The notes beneath the pieces were generated by a model. It was not told the origin of the DNA. It worked only from the letters and a program-made list of their open reading frames with translations, and did not search any database. Made by a program: the position numbers and the translations under genes. This document shows positions 25,626-34,736 of a stretch of DNA of 47,443 nt, in pieces. Each line of letters starts with the position of its first letter. Positions within the stretch are counted from its first letter, which is position 1. This stretch comes from Bdellovibrionales bacterium (GTDB lineage Bacteria > Bdellovibrionota > Bdellovibrionia > Bdellovibrionales > Bdellovibrionaceae). The DNA is taken from assembly GCA_005793345.1 (NCBI GenBank), contig SXSU01000023.1, positions 1 to 47,443 on the forward strand. The letters are read 5' to 3'.

Positions 25626-26978
25626 TTAAGCTGATTCAGGAAAGAATAATTTTACTAAATCAACTATACTCATAGTAGTGGCATAAATACCACCAAGTAA
25701 TGTTAAGCCTATGATCGCATTTTTAATTATTTTGTACTGAAATTTTTCTGGTTCTTTGTATAAAAAAGGAATCAAAAACATTCCAGGAATTGCCACTACA
25801 GTACAGAAAAGGAAAAAGTTTGTCCATCCTAATGATTCGCTTAAACCACCAGTTCGAGATGCAAAAATTATCCCAGGTATAGCCATCAAACTAGATAGGA
25901 GGGCATACTGAGTTGCAGTAAACTTTGTATTAGTAACCGACGCCATAAATGCTGCATATGCTGCAGTTCCCATCCCCCCAGTTAAATTCTCAAAGCCGAT
26001 GACACCAATGAGTGTAGGAATACTTTTCCCTGCCTCTGCAAGTATCGCAAAAGTAGCATTTGAAATAGCTTGAAGAAAACCCATAATCCAAAGAGAGCGA
26101 ATAATTCCAAATCGATGAACAAAGAGTCCACCAATTAGCCCACCAATCAAAACAGATATTAGTCCCCAAACTTTTGATATTGCAACAAACTCTTCTTTTG
26201 TAAAACCAGATTTTAAAATAAAAGGAATGGTCATCGTTGAAAGCATATTGTCGCCAATTTTGTATAATATAATAAAAGCTAAAATAGTTAATGCTCCTTC
26301 GCGACTAAAATACTCTTGTAAGGGATGTAAAAAAGCTTCTTTTAAATTTTTAGGAGGTTCACTTGCTTGTTCGCACTTAGGTGCTTTTAGAGTTGCTATT
26401 AAAAATAAAAACATTAGAACAGCCATTACTTGGTAAACAGAGTTCCAGCTTATGTATTTTGAAAGTAAAATTGCCCCTGCTCCAGAAATAAATCTAAAAG
26501 ATAAAAGATACCCATTAACAAAAATACCAGAGCCAAGCCCTAATTCTTCATTAGATAAAACTTCTCTTTTGTACGCATCTAAAACTATATCCTGACTGGC
26601 TCCAAAAATATTACAAAATAAAACTAATATCATTAGTAAGAGAGTTTGTTCTTGAGGTTGGACCATGGACATTCCAATAAGAGCTACTATTAATAAAAAT
26701 TGTGAGATAACGACCCAACCTCGGCGGCGATCTAAAAAAGGAAAGGTATAACGATCCATAAGAGGAGACCACATAAATTTTAAAGAAAAGGGGAGCCTTA
26801 AAAATGCAAATAGTCCAATAGTTTTTAGACTTACATTGACAGTTGGTTCAGTCATCCATGCCTGAAGAGTTCCGAGTGTTAGTGCAAACGGAAGCCCAGA
26901 GGACATACCTAGAATAAATAAATATAACATTTTTGGATGTTTAAAGGCTTTTAGGGTCTCTTTAAATGAAGTTGCCAT
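25626..26978 (-). CDS. AmpG-type MFS permease (muropeptide transporter family)
   Basis: A 450-residue, 12- to 14-helix protein. The ATG at 26978 is preferred, with AAGGA upstream; the upstream GTG at 27020 adds a tail without a binding site. AmpG features are LGMSSGLPFALTLGTLQAWM near the start, SLKFMWSPLMDRY, RRRGWVV and DIVLDAYKREVL. The family imports anhydro-muropeptides for recycling. Paralogues are common, so the substrate is not certain. It stands alone, divergent from the sua5 gene. Confidence 0.8.
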   Translation of the reverse strand: MATSFKETLKAFKHPKMLYLFILGMSSGLPFALTLGTLQAWMTEPTVNVSLKTIGLFAFLRLPFSLKFMWSPLMDRYTFPFLDRRRGWVVISQFLLIVALIGMSMVQPQEQTLLLMILVLFCNIFGASQDIVLDAYKREVLSNEELGLGSGIFVNGYLLSFRFISGAGAILLSKYISWNSVYQVMAVLMFLFLIATLKAPKCEQASEPPKNLKEAFLHPLQEYFSREGALTILAFIILYKIGDNMLSTMTIPFILKSGFTKEEFVAISKVWGLISVLIGGLIGGLFVHRFGIIRSLWIMGFLQAISNATFAILAEAGKSIPTLIGVIGFENLTGGMGTAAYAAFMASVTNTKFTATQYALLSSLMAIPGIIFASRTGGLSESLGWTNFFLFCTVVAIPGMFLIPFLYKEPEKFQYKIIKNAIIGLTLLGGIYATTMSIVDLVKLFFPESA

Positions 26979-27191
26979 AATTGAATTAGTCCTTAGGTTT
27001 GGAGCGCACACAATAACCACTTTTAAAATCCTATTAACAATTAATATATCTGTCTATGAAAAATAATTTATCTCTGAACTTGCGTTAGTAAAAAAATAGT
27101 TTAATTTTTTTGAGAATAAATTAATATTATGTTAGAGTTTCACAAAAGTGCTTATTTGAAAAAAGTACTTATTTTACAGTGGAGTTGTTCA

Positions 27192-28361
27192 ATGTATGTT
27201 TCAAAAAATGAAGCTGTTAAAAAATTAATTCAGGGAGAAGTTGTAGCTATTCCGACAGAGACTGTTTATGGTTTAGCTGCAATTATTTCAAATGATGCAG
27301 CAATAAAAAAAATTTTTGAAACAAAAAAAAGACCTTTTTTTGACCCACTTATTGTTCATGTAAAAAACAAAGAACAAGCAAAATTATATTCTGCAAATTG
27401 GAGTATCATACATGATTTATTAGCTGATAAATTTTGGCCAGGTCCCCTAACTTTGGTTGTTCCGAAAGTTAAAGTTTCAGATTTGATCACTTCTGGATTA
27501 ACAACAGTGGGTTTGCGTTGTCCAAACCATAAAGTAGCACTTGATATATTAAATCAATTGAGTGAGCCATTTGCAGCACCAAGTGCAAATTTATTTGGAA
27601 AAACAAGTCCAACCCAAGCAAAGCATGTGGAGCAAGAGTTTTCTGGTCAAGTATCTGTAGTTGAAGGTGGCGCAAGTGAATTTGGTATTGAATCAACTAT
27701 TATTGCTGTGAATGTTGATGATTTTGAAAAACCAAAAAATATTAAGATAAGTTTTTTAAGATTAGGCAGTATTACTCAAAATCAAATAGAAGCGAGTTTA
27801 AAATATTATTCAGATACCACTAAAGTTAAAATAGAATTTGAGGATGGTCGAAAGAATAAAAAAATATTAGCCCCAGGACAAGTTGAACACCATTATATGC
27901 CAGCGATCCCTATCTTGTGGGTCTCAGAGAATCATTTAATTAAATATTTAGAGAGTAGTGAAAATGAAATTGGATCAGAGCTTATAAATATATCAGAGTT
28001 TACTAAAAATAAAATTCAAATGAACAAGCAAAATACCGATCAAAACAACAATCTAAAAAGTCATCAAATTAAAATACAGATTGATAAGTATAAAGAAAAT
28101 TCTATTAATAGAATACATTTAAAAATTATTGAATTATTAAAGAATTCTACTGGTAATAATTTTGAAAAATATTCTTTGCTAAATTTAAATGAATCTCCGG
28201 TGATTGCGGCTCGAGAACTTTACTCTAAGATGCGCGAGTGTTGCGAAGAAAATTCAGATATTATTATTTGTATAAAACTAAATTCTCAAGTTGGTGAGCT
28301 ATGGGAGAGTATCCATGATAGACTCTCCCGAGCAGCTACGTTTAAAATCTTACAGAGTTAA
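27192..28361 (+). CDS. L-threonylcarbamoyladenylate synthase (Sua5/TsaC family)
   Basis: 389 residues from the ATG at 27192, which has GGAG seven bases upstream; a longer frame from 27129 lacks a site. The YrdC domain shows IPTETVYGLA, the KRPFFDPLIVHV loop, WPGPLTLVVPK, VGLRCPNH and APSANLFGKTSPTQA. A C-terminal Sua5-like domain follows the APGQVEHHYMPA linker. It makes threonylcarbamoyl-AMP for tRNA t6A37. The C-terminal domain is Lys/Asn-rich and diverged, but overall length suits long Sua5 proteins. Confidence 0.9.
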   Translation: MYVSKNEAVKKLIQGEVVAIPTETVYGLAAIISNDAAIKKIFETKKRPFFDPLIVHVKNKEQAKLYSANWSIIHDLLADKFWPGPLTLVVPKVKVSDLITSGLTTVGLRCPNHKVALDILNQLSEPFAAPSANLFGKTSPTQAKHVEQEFSGQVSVVEGGASEFGIESTIIAVNVDDFEKPKNIKISFLRLGSITQNQIEASLKYYSDTTKVKIEFEDGRKNKKILAPGQVEHHYMPAIPILWVSENHLIKYLESSENEIGSELINISEFTKNKIQMNKQNTDQNNNLKSHQIKIQIDKYKENSINRIHLKIIELLKNSTGNNFEKYSLLNLNESPVIAARELYSKMRECCEENSDIIICIKLNSQVGELWESIHDRLSRAATFKILQS

Positions 28362-28479
28362 GCTGACAATTGTGAATATAATATAGCTTTAAATCTGTTG
28401 CTGTACTTTTCTCAATCAGACTTAGTTTATTTTCAGCAAAAGATTTTCCTTCTTTAGTTTCTATACTAATTGTTGTCAT
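28342..28479 (-). CDS. Possible small protein, 45 residues
   Basis: An open frame starting at ATG 28479 with TGGAG five bases upstream, beginning MTTISIETKEGKSF. It runs convergently into the 3' end of the sua5-like gene, overlapping by 20 bases. It fills the otherwise empty gap before the HPF-like gene on the same strand. No family is recognised. The site and start are good for such a short frame, but chance cannot be excluded. Confidence 0.35.
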   Translation of the reverse strand: MTTISIETKEGKSFAENKLSLIEKSTATDLKLYYIHNCQLNSVRF

Positions 28480-28553
28480 ATATCTCCAGGCCGGTAAGAG
28501 TTTAAAGATATAGTTATAGATTGTATTTCAGATTCCTTATTAAATATTTAATA

Positions 28554-28910
28554 TTAATGTTTTATACTTTGTTTGGCGTGTTCAATTTGAGCTGTTCTAT
28601 CATTTTGAGACACAACTTCATCATACATTTGCGAGAGTTTGTTAAACAATTTATTCTTTGCTATGATGATTGCTTCATACACGTTCAAACTTAATCCGTG
28701 TTCTTCCATGACACCTTGATCTTCTTTAATTGTAATAATAATTTTATAAAGATCAGGGTTTGCTAAAACATCTGGATCATCTTTTTTTGAGATGACCGCA
28801 ATACTACCACGAGAGGTAATAAATGGTTCTAAGTCTTGTATTTGTTGATAAATAAATGATTTTACCTCAGCCGAAGATTCCATAATTCTTAAGTTTGCCG
28901 GAGTGTCCAT
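28554..28910 (-). CDS. HPF/RaiA-like ribosome-associated protein (tentative)
   Basis: 118 residues from the ATG at 28910, which has GGAGGA about four bases upstream; a longer frame to 28964 is unlikely. The order of elements resembles S30AE hibernation factors: an early segment SSAEVKSFIYQQIQDLEPF, a strand with IAVISKKDD, a central strand YKIIITIKED, then NVYEAIIIAKNKLFNKLSQMYDE, like the DLYAAID...KLERQL helix. Sequence similarity is faint, and the usual basic patch is weak, so this could be an unrelated small protein. Confidence 0.45.
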   Translation of the reverse strand: MDTPANLRIMESSAEVKSFIYQQIQDLEPFITSRGSIAVISKKDDPDVLANPDLYKIIITIKEDQGVMEEHGLSLNVYEAIIIAKNKLFNKLSQMYDEVVSQNDRTAQIEHAKQSIKH

Positions 28911-29166
28911 AAATCCTCCAATCTTAAAATTTACTTTTACGAAAGTTGATTTTAATATCAACAAAAACTACTCATTTAAATTTATCATACAAATTATAAA
29001 AGATATCGTCTTAATTTAAGAATTTTGCCAATTGCACTTATAATGTTTATTAAGTAGATGATTTGTAAAAAATTTTCTATAAGGATTTTTTTAAAACATT
29101 TTTCTTGAGTAAAAAAATGAAAAAGCAATAAAAATGGCTAGAATTGATACTTCTATGGAGCCTTAA

Positions 29167-30054
29167 TTAGGATTTCAGCTTTTCTGTAAGATAATCAATC
29201 AATAGTCTTACGCGGTTTGGTGGTTCGATTTGATAGGGCCAAACCAAACTTAAATGTTGAACTTCTGAATGCCAATAGGGGAGAACTTTTTCTAGCTCAC
29301 CAGTTGATATAGATATTTTTTGCATTGATTGTGGGGCAAGAGTTACTCCTAATCCCTGTTTAGCAAATTCTAAACATGTAGATAAATTTGAAGCTTTATA
29401 TTTAATTTCAACTGGAGAAAATTTAATTTTATTTATTCCATTAGTTAAGACCCATGGTAATAATCTATTTTGTGGTGTAAAAAGAATACAATTTAACTTT
29501 TTTAACTCTTCTATTGAGCTTGGTCTTAAATTTGAATTTAAATAATCTGGTGAAGCAACTAGTGACATTGGAGCAATAGATATTTTTTTAAATTTAAAAT
29601 TTGAGTTTTGAAGAGAACCAATTCGAATTGCTAAATCAATCCCATTTTTAATTATATCGATATACTTATCAGTTAATACCAAATCAATGGAAATATTTGG
29701 ATATTGTTTGCAAAACTCAGATATAGGTTGTGCTAAAGTATGAGTTCCAAAATCCGAAGGAGCCGTTAGCCTAATTAATCCGGATAAGCCAGTTCGATTT
29801 TCTTTAACTTCTTGTTCGGCCTCTTTTAATTCTTTAAATAAAAGCTGAGTACGATAAAAAAATTTTTCACCTTCGGAAGTTAATTTTATTTTTCTTGTAG
29901 TTCTATGAACTAAAACTAATCCTAATCTTTTTTCAAGTAATTGGAGGTGCCTACTTAAAGTGGATTTTGGTGTCCCAAAATCTAAAGAAGCAGCATGTAT
30001 ACCACCTGATTTTACAATTTGAGTAAAGGATAAAATTTCATTTAAATCATACAT
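29167..30054 (-). CDS. LysR-family transcriptional regulator
   Basis: 295 residues. The N-terminal winged helix-turn-helix (SFTQIVKSGGIHAASLDFGTPKSTLSRHLQLLEKRLG, roughly residues 9-44, split here only by the helix turn) is followed by LVHRTTRKIKLTSEG, standard for LysR. The C-terminal ligand-binding domain contains LIRLTAPSDFGTHTL and DLAIRIGSL. It is transcribed away from the DoxX/pirin pair and is the likely regulator of it. Inducer unknown. Confidence 0.92.
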   Translation of the reverse strand: MYDLNEILSFTQIVKSGGIHAASLDFGTPKSTLSRHLQLLEKRLGLVLVHRTTRKIKLTSEGEKFFYRTQLLFKELKEAEQEVKENRTGLSGLIRLTAPSDFGTHTLAQPISEFCKQYPNISIDLVLTDKYIDIIKNGIDLAIRIGSLQNSNFKFKKISIAPMSLVASPDYLNSNLRPSSIEELKKLNCILFTPQNRLLPWVLTNGINKIKFSPVEIKYKASNLSTCLEFAKQGLGVTLAPQSMQKISISTGELEKVLPYWHSEVQHLSLVWPYQIEPPNRVRLLIDYLTEKLKS

Positions 30055-30061
30055 TTATATA

Positions 30062-30082
30062 TTATCCCATATTTGGGAATTT
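30062..30082. promoter_or_regulatory. Inverted repeat, likely LysR-type operator
   Basis: TCCCA (30065-30069), four bases, TGGGA (30074-30078), extended by A/T-rich partial symmetry, lies just 5' of the LysR start in the divergent intergenic region. The T-N11-A spacing of LysR boxes fits. Autoregulation and control of the doxX-pirin pair are inferred. Confidence 0.5.
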
Positions 30083-30202
30083 AAGTCTATTTAAACCCAT
30101 CTTATCAATTTTAAAACTATAAGTTAGTCTTAGTTTTGAGATGTTAATAATATAAAGATTTAAAATAGGTATTAATTAAAATAACCAACAAGGAGTTTAA
30201 CA

Positions 30203-30577
30203 ATGAATAAAGCTACAACTGGAGTTCGTATAATTTTAGGATTAATATTTTTTATATTTGGATTAAATGGTTTTTTACAATTTATTCCACAGCCACCACT
30301 TGCTGAACCTGCTTTAGGTTTTATGATGGGGTTAATGAAAGCAAGTTACTTTTTTCCAGTATTAAAGGGCACTGAGGTAATATGTGGTTTAATGTTATTA
30401 TCGGGCCGATTTGTTCCTTTGGCCCTGGTTATTCTTTCTCCTATTGTAATTCAAATATTTTTATTTCACACAATTCTGGCTCCAGATGGATTTATAATGG
30501 GTTTAGCTATTTTGATTATGCAAGCTTTTCTTGGATTTGCATATCGTGATAGATTTGAAAAGGTTTTACAAAAATGA
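30203..30577 (+). CDS. DoxX-like small membrane protein
   Basis: 124 residues with four membrane helices. The first is GVRIILGLIFFIFGLNGFLQF, characteristic of the DoxX family; LKGTEVICGLMLLSGRFVPLAL gives the conserved E-x-x-x-G-x-x-L pattern of helix 3. The start follows CAAGGAGT. It overlaps the pirin gene by ATGA. DoxX proteins are linked to thiol/oxidative stress in some bacteria; the function here is unknown. Confidence 0.82.
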   Translation: MNKATTGVRIILGLIFFIFGLNGFLQFIPQPPLAEPALGFMMGLMKASYFFPVLKGTEVICGLMLLSGRFVPLALVILSPIVIQIFLFHTILAPDGFIMGLAILIMQAFLGFAYRDRFEKVLQK

Positions 30578-31278
30578 TAAAGTTAAGAAAATCAGCTAGT
30601 CGTGGTTTTGCGGATCACGGCTGGTTGAAAACATATCACACTTTTTCATTCGCAGATTATTATGATCCAAATTTTATGGGTTTTGGTTCTCTGAGAGTTA
30701 TTAACGATGATTACATTGATGCAAAGGCAGGATTTCCAACACATGGACATCGAAATATGGAAATCATAACTTACCTCATTGAAGGTGCAATTGAACATAG
30801 AGACTCTTTAAATCATTCGCAAGTTTTAAGAGCTGGTGAGGTTCAAGTGATGACTGCAGGCTCTGGTATTTACCATTCAGAAAGTAATCCTTTGAATGAA
30901 GGGAATACTCATTTATTACAAATATGGGTTCAGCCAAATCAATTAAATTTAAAACCAGGTTACAGTCAGAAGTCGTATTTACGAGAATTAGAGTATGAAC
31001 AAAATCTTGTTTTGATAAGTTCTCCTGATGGCAGAGAAAATTCTTTAAAGATAAACCAAAACATGGAAGTCTATGCTTCACGATTGAAAGCAACTAGAGA
31101 AATATTGTTTTCAATGACAAGGACCGGAAGTAAAAAAGCATGGATTCAGCTTATAAAAGGTAATTTAAAATTAAATAATTTAAATATTGAAGAGGGTGAT
31201 GGCGTTTCAATTGAGGATGAAAATGAATTTAAAATTTCCAGTATTACTGATTCTGAATTTATATTATTCGTAGAATAA
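30574..31278 (+). CDS. Pirin-family cupin (YhhW-like, quercetin 2,3-dioxygenase type)
   Basis: 234 residues, the short bacterial pirin length. It opens KLRKSASRGFADHGWLKTYHTFSFADYY, the family hallmark in two adjacent halves. All four metal ligands are present: H57 and H59 (PTHGHRNMEII), H101 and E103 (GSGIYHSE). The second cupin is degenerate. It is coupled to doxX by ATGA and faces the LysR gene, a common stress-response arrangement. Its stop lies within the repeat that follows. Confidence 0.9.
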   Translation: MIKLRKSASRGFADHGWLKTYHTFSFADYYDPNFMGFGSLRVINDDYIDAKAGFPTHGHRNMEIITYLIEGAIEHRDSLNHSQVLRAGEVQVMTAGSGIYHSESNPLNEGNTHLLQIWVQPNQLNLKPGYSQKSYLRELEYEQNLVLISSPDGRENSLKINQNMEVYASRLKATREILFSMTRTGSKKAWIQLIKGNLKLNNLNIEEGDGVSIEDENEFKISSITDSEFILFVE

Positions 31279-31441
31279 ATGCTCATGATTAAGTCTGATC
31301 GCTTCGCGATTATATCAGACATAATCATGAGCATTTATTTTCTTGTTTATTGGGGGTGATTTAGAATCACCCCTTATTATGAAAATCCAAACTTTCGTTT
31401 GTATTTTCATAAAATCTGCTCATGATTAAGTCTGAACGCTT
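31277..31441. repeat. Dispersed structured repeat, copy B
   Basis: H1: outer arms AAATGCTCATGATTA (31277-31291) and TAATCATGAGCATTT (31322-31336) pair fully around inner GTCTGAT / ATCAGAC and the ATCGC-TTC-GCGAT hairpin. H2: GGGGTGATT / AATCACCCC, 31353-31373. H3: 31379-31410, CAAAC-TTTC-GTTTG core with ATGAAAAT / ATTTTCAT ends. A half copy of H1 follows at 31417-31441. The first bases overlap the stop codon of the pirin gene. Confidence 0.85.
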
Positions 31442-31475
31442 GTTTAAATATTTACTGGATATTTGAATGATCATG

Positions 31476-31510
31476 AAAAAAAAGCTGTCATAATTATGAC
31501 AGCTTTTTTT
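31476..31510. terminator. Bidirectional intrinsic terminator
   Basis: GCTGTCATAA / TTATGACAGC (31484-31503), flanked by an A run on the left and a T run on the right. It is positioned to stop the RNA-binding protein gene from the right and any transcript leaving the pirin operon from the left. Confidence 0.92.
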
Positions 31511-31537
31511 GTTTATTTCATTTTTAATAATTTAAAA

Positions 31538-31954
31538 TTAATTATCATCAGAAGAACCATATCTTCTTCCTCCGCCATTGCCGCCGCGATCTCTATCGCC
31601 GCCACCACCGCGTCCTCCGCCACCGAATCCTCCTCGGCCACCACCTCTGTTAAAGCCGCCACCATCACGGTTGCCTCCTCTAAAGCCGCCGCCGCCGCGA
31701 CCACCTTCTGATTCGCGAGCTTCAGATACATTTATACTTCTGCCTTCAAATTCTTTACCATGTAGTGATTCGATTGCATTTGTAGCTTCTTGATCAGATG
31801 ACATTTCTACAAAACCAAAACCTTTACTTCTACCAGAATCTCTATCTGTGATTACCTTAGCTGAATGTACTTGTCCATGGCTTGAAAAGTACTGCATTAA
31901 TTTTTCATCATTAATAGAATAAGGCAAGTTGCCTACATATAATTTTTTACCCAT
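31538..31954 (-). CDS. RRM RNA-binding protein with glycine-rich tail (first copy)
   Basis: 138 residues from the ATG at 31954, which has AAGGAG about nine bases upstream; a frame to 32002 lacks a site. One RRM: RNP2 KLYVGNLPY and RNP1 KGFGFVEM, with the full beta-alpha-beta pattern over residues 1-82. The tail, about 85-138, is Gly/Arg/Asp-rich with RGG-type repeats. Such proteins resemble cold-induced RNA-binding proteins of cyanobacteria. A paralogue lies at 34737-35105 on the other strand. The GC-rich tail coding produces long false frames on the opposite strand. Confidence 0.93.
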   Translation of the reverse strand: MGKKLYVGNLPYSINDEKLMQYFSSHGQVHSAKVITDRDSGRSKGFGFVEMSSDQEATNAIESLHGKEFEGRSINVSEARESEGGRGGGGFRGGNRDGGGFNRGGGRGGFGGGGRGGGGDRDRGGNGGGRRYGSSDDN

Positions 31955-32358
31955 AGGGTTTGTCTCCTTGTTGTCTTTCTTTCTAATGTAGCGCTCTCTC
32001 ATGAGTGAACAAAAACCCTTGATGTAAGCAGCCCAAGACAGTCTAAAGGAATTGTATTTTTAAATCAATTAAACATTCCTTCATATCATTTAGATAAAAA
32101 TATTTAATAATTAAATAAATTATTTTTTATACTCTTAATTATATATACATATGTAAATTTAGGATTTTATCTCAATAAAAAGTGGCACTGATTTTGTTTC
32201 AAATTGAAATATATTTTTAAATATTTATGAATTAAACTCAATTAAATCACCAGTCTTTAGTCTGGTTACAAGAGTGTCTTGCAGAATAGCAAAGAATAAG
32301 ATGAAATATAAATATAAGTAAAGTCTTCACTTAGAGTTTGGGAGGGCTTATCGCAAAT
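31955..32358. other. Intergenic region between the RRM gene and the HNH gene
   Basis: About 400 bases with divergent genes at either end. No coding frame is supportable. The RRM side may carry a long 5' UTR; a short palindrome CTCATGAG lies at about 31999-32006. The middle is very AT-rich and no clear sigma-70 promoter stands out. Confidence 0.5.
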
Positions 32359-32904
32359 ATGGGACTAAAAAAATTTAAGGATGTTTTATTATTGAACTCA
32401 TCATTTGAGCCTATTCGTATTTTATCATGGGAAAGAGCAATGGTTTTATGGTTTTGTGACAAAGTGGATATTTTGGAGTTTCATAACTTACATATTAAAA
32501 CTGCAAAAAATTTATTACAACTTCCCAGTGTTTTAAAATTAAAAAAATATATTTATCCAAAACATTTAAGGAAAGTCCGATTTTGCAGGGAAAATATTTA
32601 TTTACGAGATGAATATTCATGTCAATATTGTGGCGTTAAGTTAAGTTTTAAGGAATTGACTTTGGATCACGTGATTCCATTGTCAAATAATGGTCCACGA
32701 AATTGGTCAAACTTAGTTTCATGTTGTCGTGGATGTAATCAGAAGAAAGCAAATAAAACACTCCATGAAGCTGGAATGAAACTAAGATCAGAACCAAAAA
32801 CTCCTCGATGGTTGCCGAATTTTGAAATGGATCCCAATCAAAATGAATTTCCAGAAATCTGGCTTGAATATTTTGAGTCAAATAAAAAATCAAAAGCAGG
32901 ATAG
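32359..32904 (+). CDS. HNH endonuclease family protein
   Basis: 181 residues from the ATG at 32359; GGGAGGG lies upstream (about 12 bases, slightly far), and a TTG at 32338 is the alternative. The N-terminal part (VLLLNSSFEPIRILSWERAMVL) and the HNH core are typical of a widespread chromosomal HNH family: CQYCG, LTLDHVIPLSNNGP, NWSNLVSCCRGCNQKKANKT, with two CxxC zinc pairs, the catalytic DH and N. It is not linked to a modification gene, so restriction is not implied. The cellular role is unknown. Confidence 0.85.
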   Translation: MGLKKFKDVLLLNSSFEPIRILSWERAMVLWFCDKVDILEFHNLHIKTAKNLLQLPSVLKLKKYIYPKHLRKVRFCRENIYLRDEYSCQYCGVKLSFKELTLDHVIPLSNNGPRNWSNLVSCCRGCNQKKANKTLHEAGMKLRSEPKTPRWLPNFEMDPNQNEFPEIWLEYFESNKKSKAG

Positions 32905-32924
32905 TAAAAGCAAGGAAGTACTAA

Positions 32925-34568
32925 ATGTCATTAAGTCCCCATGATAAATTAATTCGAGATTTAACTAAATATATTACAGCGATAGTGAGTGAAACTAATG
33001 GTATTACATTAATGGATACCATAGATCTTCTTTTATCAAGTGATATGAAAGAAAAAAATAACTCCTGTTTTCAAGCAGTTTCAGAGTTTAGAAAACTGCT
33101 AAATGATTTTGAGTTAGATCTAATAAAAATAAATACATTACTTGACCATATTTTTTCAAAAGCAATGTTTGAATTCTTTAAACATTTTCCCATTAAATTT
33201 AATGAAGAACACATTCATCTCACCGGATCTCTCACAAGTGAGTTTATTTATCCACGACTAATGAAGTTATTAGATGGGCCAAATAAAAAAATTTATGAGA
33301 GAAAAATAAAAGAAGTTTATGGTGATGATGCTTTACCAATACGTAAAAGTCAGGATGTTGAAAATCTTATAGCTCTTAGGGAGGGTGAAGGTTTTGATAC
33401 TTATCTAAAAGTACTTTATCTTGCAAAACTAATTTTAATAGACCGAGAAGCCCATAAAGAGTCAGCTTATCATATGGCTCATGAACTTTATCATAAATAT
33501 AATATTGGTAAAATACGACTTAAGTTTACTTTATCAAGAGCCTCATCAAACTCATCTGAACAAATTCCTGGAGCTGATGATGTTTCATCTGAGGATGTTA
33601 TTTTGGGTTTGTATGATGGATTTATGTCTTTTAAAAAAGAGCGTCCTGACTTTGAATTTATTCTTTCGCCATCATTTAGAAAAGAATCTAATTCTTTTGA
33701 TTCATCAAAATTTACATCTCGTCAAGAGCACTTTTTAGATCAAGTAAATACATTAGTTTCTATGTTAGAACGATACCCCGATTTAGAAAAATGTATGACT
33801 GATGTGGATACTGTAGGTAGTGAAATGGAACTGTATCGTAAAGAGCATTTTAATGAAATGCGTGCAGGATTTCGAAAATTACAATATCGAGGTTTTAAAA
33901 TAAGATCCCACCATGGTGAAACTTGGCATACTTTAAAAAAAGGAATTCAAGCTGTAGATAATGCCATGAATATTTGGCATATTGATACCCTTGAACATGG
34001 TATAAGTTTGGGTATAAATCCAAATTTTTATTTTCATAGAATTTTTCAAAGAGTTATAGAAAAAAATAAAAAACAAGAAGCCATAATAATTGGATCAGAA
34101 ATTTATAAAGAACTTTTAGATCTTGATTGGGGTGGAAATAGATCTGTCTGTGATAAGTTATTACGAGGAGCTCAACTCACTGAAAAAGAAACAACATTGT
34201 TTTTAAAAGCTAAATTTCATACAGCAAGAGAGGTTGAACATTATCAGCACGATGTTTTAAATCGAATGATTGATAAAGGTGTTTCATTAATAGCATTGCC
34301 ATCATCAAATAATAAACTGACAGGTAAGTTTCAAGATTATAAAGATCACCCGTTTTCTTGGTGGGAAAAAAAGAATGTTTCCTTAGGAGTGGGGACTGAT
34401 AATTACGTGACTCTAAATACAAATTACTTAAAAGAACTTTTAATTTTACTATATACTGATTCTAAAAACTTAAAAATCACAAAACTTTTAATGGTAGCGA
34501 CGGGTGAATCTCGTCGACCATATATCAGTCATTTGATGTGGAAGATGAGGAAACTTTCCTTTATTTAA
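32925..34568 (+). CDS. Adenosine/AMP deaminase-like metallohydrolase, long variant
   Basis: 547 residues, much longer than the roughly 340 of adenosine deaminase. Metal-site motifs are HIHLTGSL (H96, H98), SHHGETWH near 330 (His and the catalytic Glu), DTLEHGISLG near 357, and GVGTDNYVTLNT near 490. In classical deaminases the last is TDDP with two Asp; here the second is Asn and Pro is lost. The 90-residue N-terminal helical region and an insertion before SHHGE explain the size. The substrate may not be adenosine. It follows the HNH gene by 20 bases. Confidence 0.7.
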   Translation: MSLSPHDKLIRDLTKYITAIVSETNGITLMDTIDLLLSSDMKEKNNSCFQAVSEFRKLLNDFELDLIKINTLLDHIFSKAMFEFFKHFPIKFNEEHIHLTGSLTSEFIYPRLMKLLDGPNKKIYERKIKEVYGDDALPIRKSQDVENLIALREGEGFDTYLKVLYLAKLILIDREAHKESAYHMAHELYHKYNIGKIRLKFTLSRASSNSSEQIPGADDVSSEDVILGLYDGFMSFKKERPDFEFILSPSFRKESNSFDSSKFTSRQEHFLDQVNTLVSMLERYPDLEKCMTDVDTVGSEMELYRKEHFNEMRAGFRKLQYRGFKIRSHHGETWHTLKKGIQAVDNAMNIWHIDTLEHGISLGINPNFYFHRIFQRVIEKNKKQEAIIIGSEIYKELLDLDWGGNRSVCDKLLRGAQLTEKETTLFLKAKFHTAREVEHYQHDVLNRMIDKGVSLIALPSSNNKLTGKFQDYKDHPFSWWEKKNVSLGVGTDNYVTLNTNYLKELLILLYTDSKNLKITKLLMVATGESRRPYISHLMWKMRKLSFI

Positions 34569-34736
34569 TGATATCTAGGGCGGAGTGTTAAATGTAAATT
34601 GCGCATTAAATTATGCATTTTATTCTAGGATTTTTTAAATAATCGAGTTAAAAGTGCAAGTGCAACAAAGTCGATCTTGAGTAAAAGCCATCAGGCTAGG
34701 TTCTCTTTAGCGGCGCCCAATTCTAATGGAGGAACC

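Noticed and set aside
31463..31793. Long Ala/Ser- and Pro-rich frames on the plus strand
   Set aside because: They are antisense images of the Gly/Arg-rich RRM tail; composition, not coding, keeps them open.
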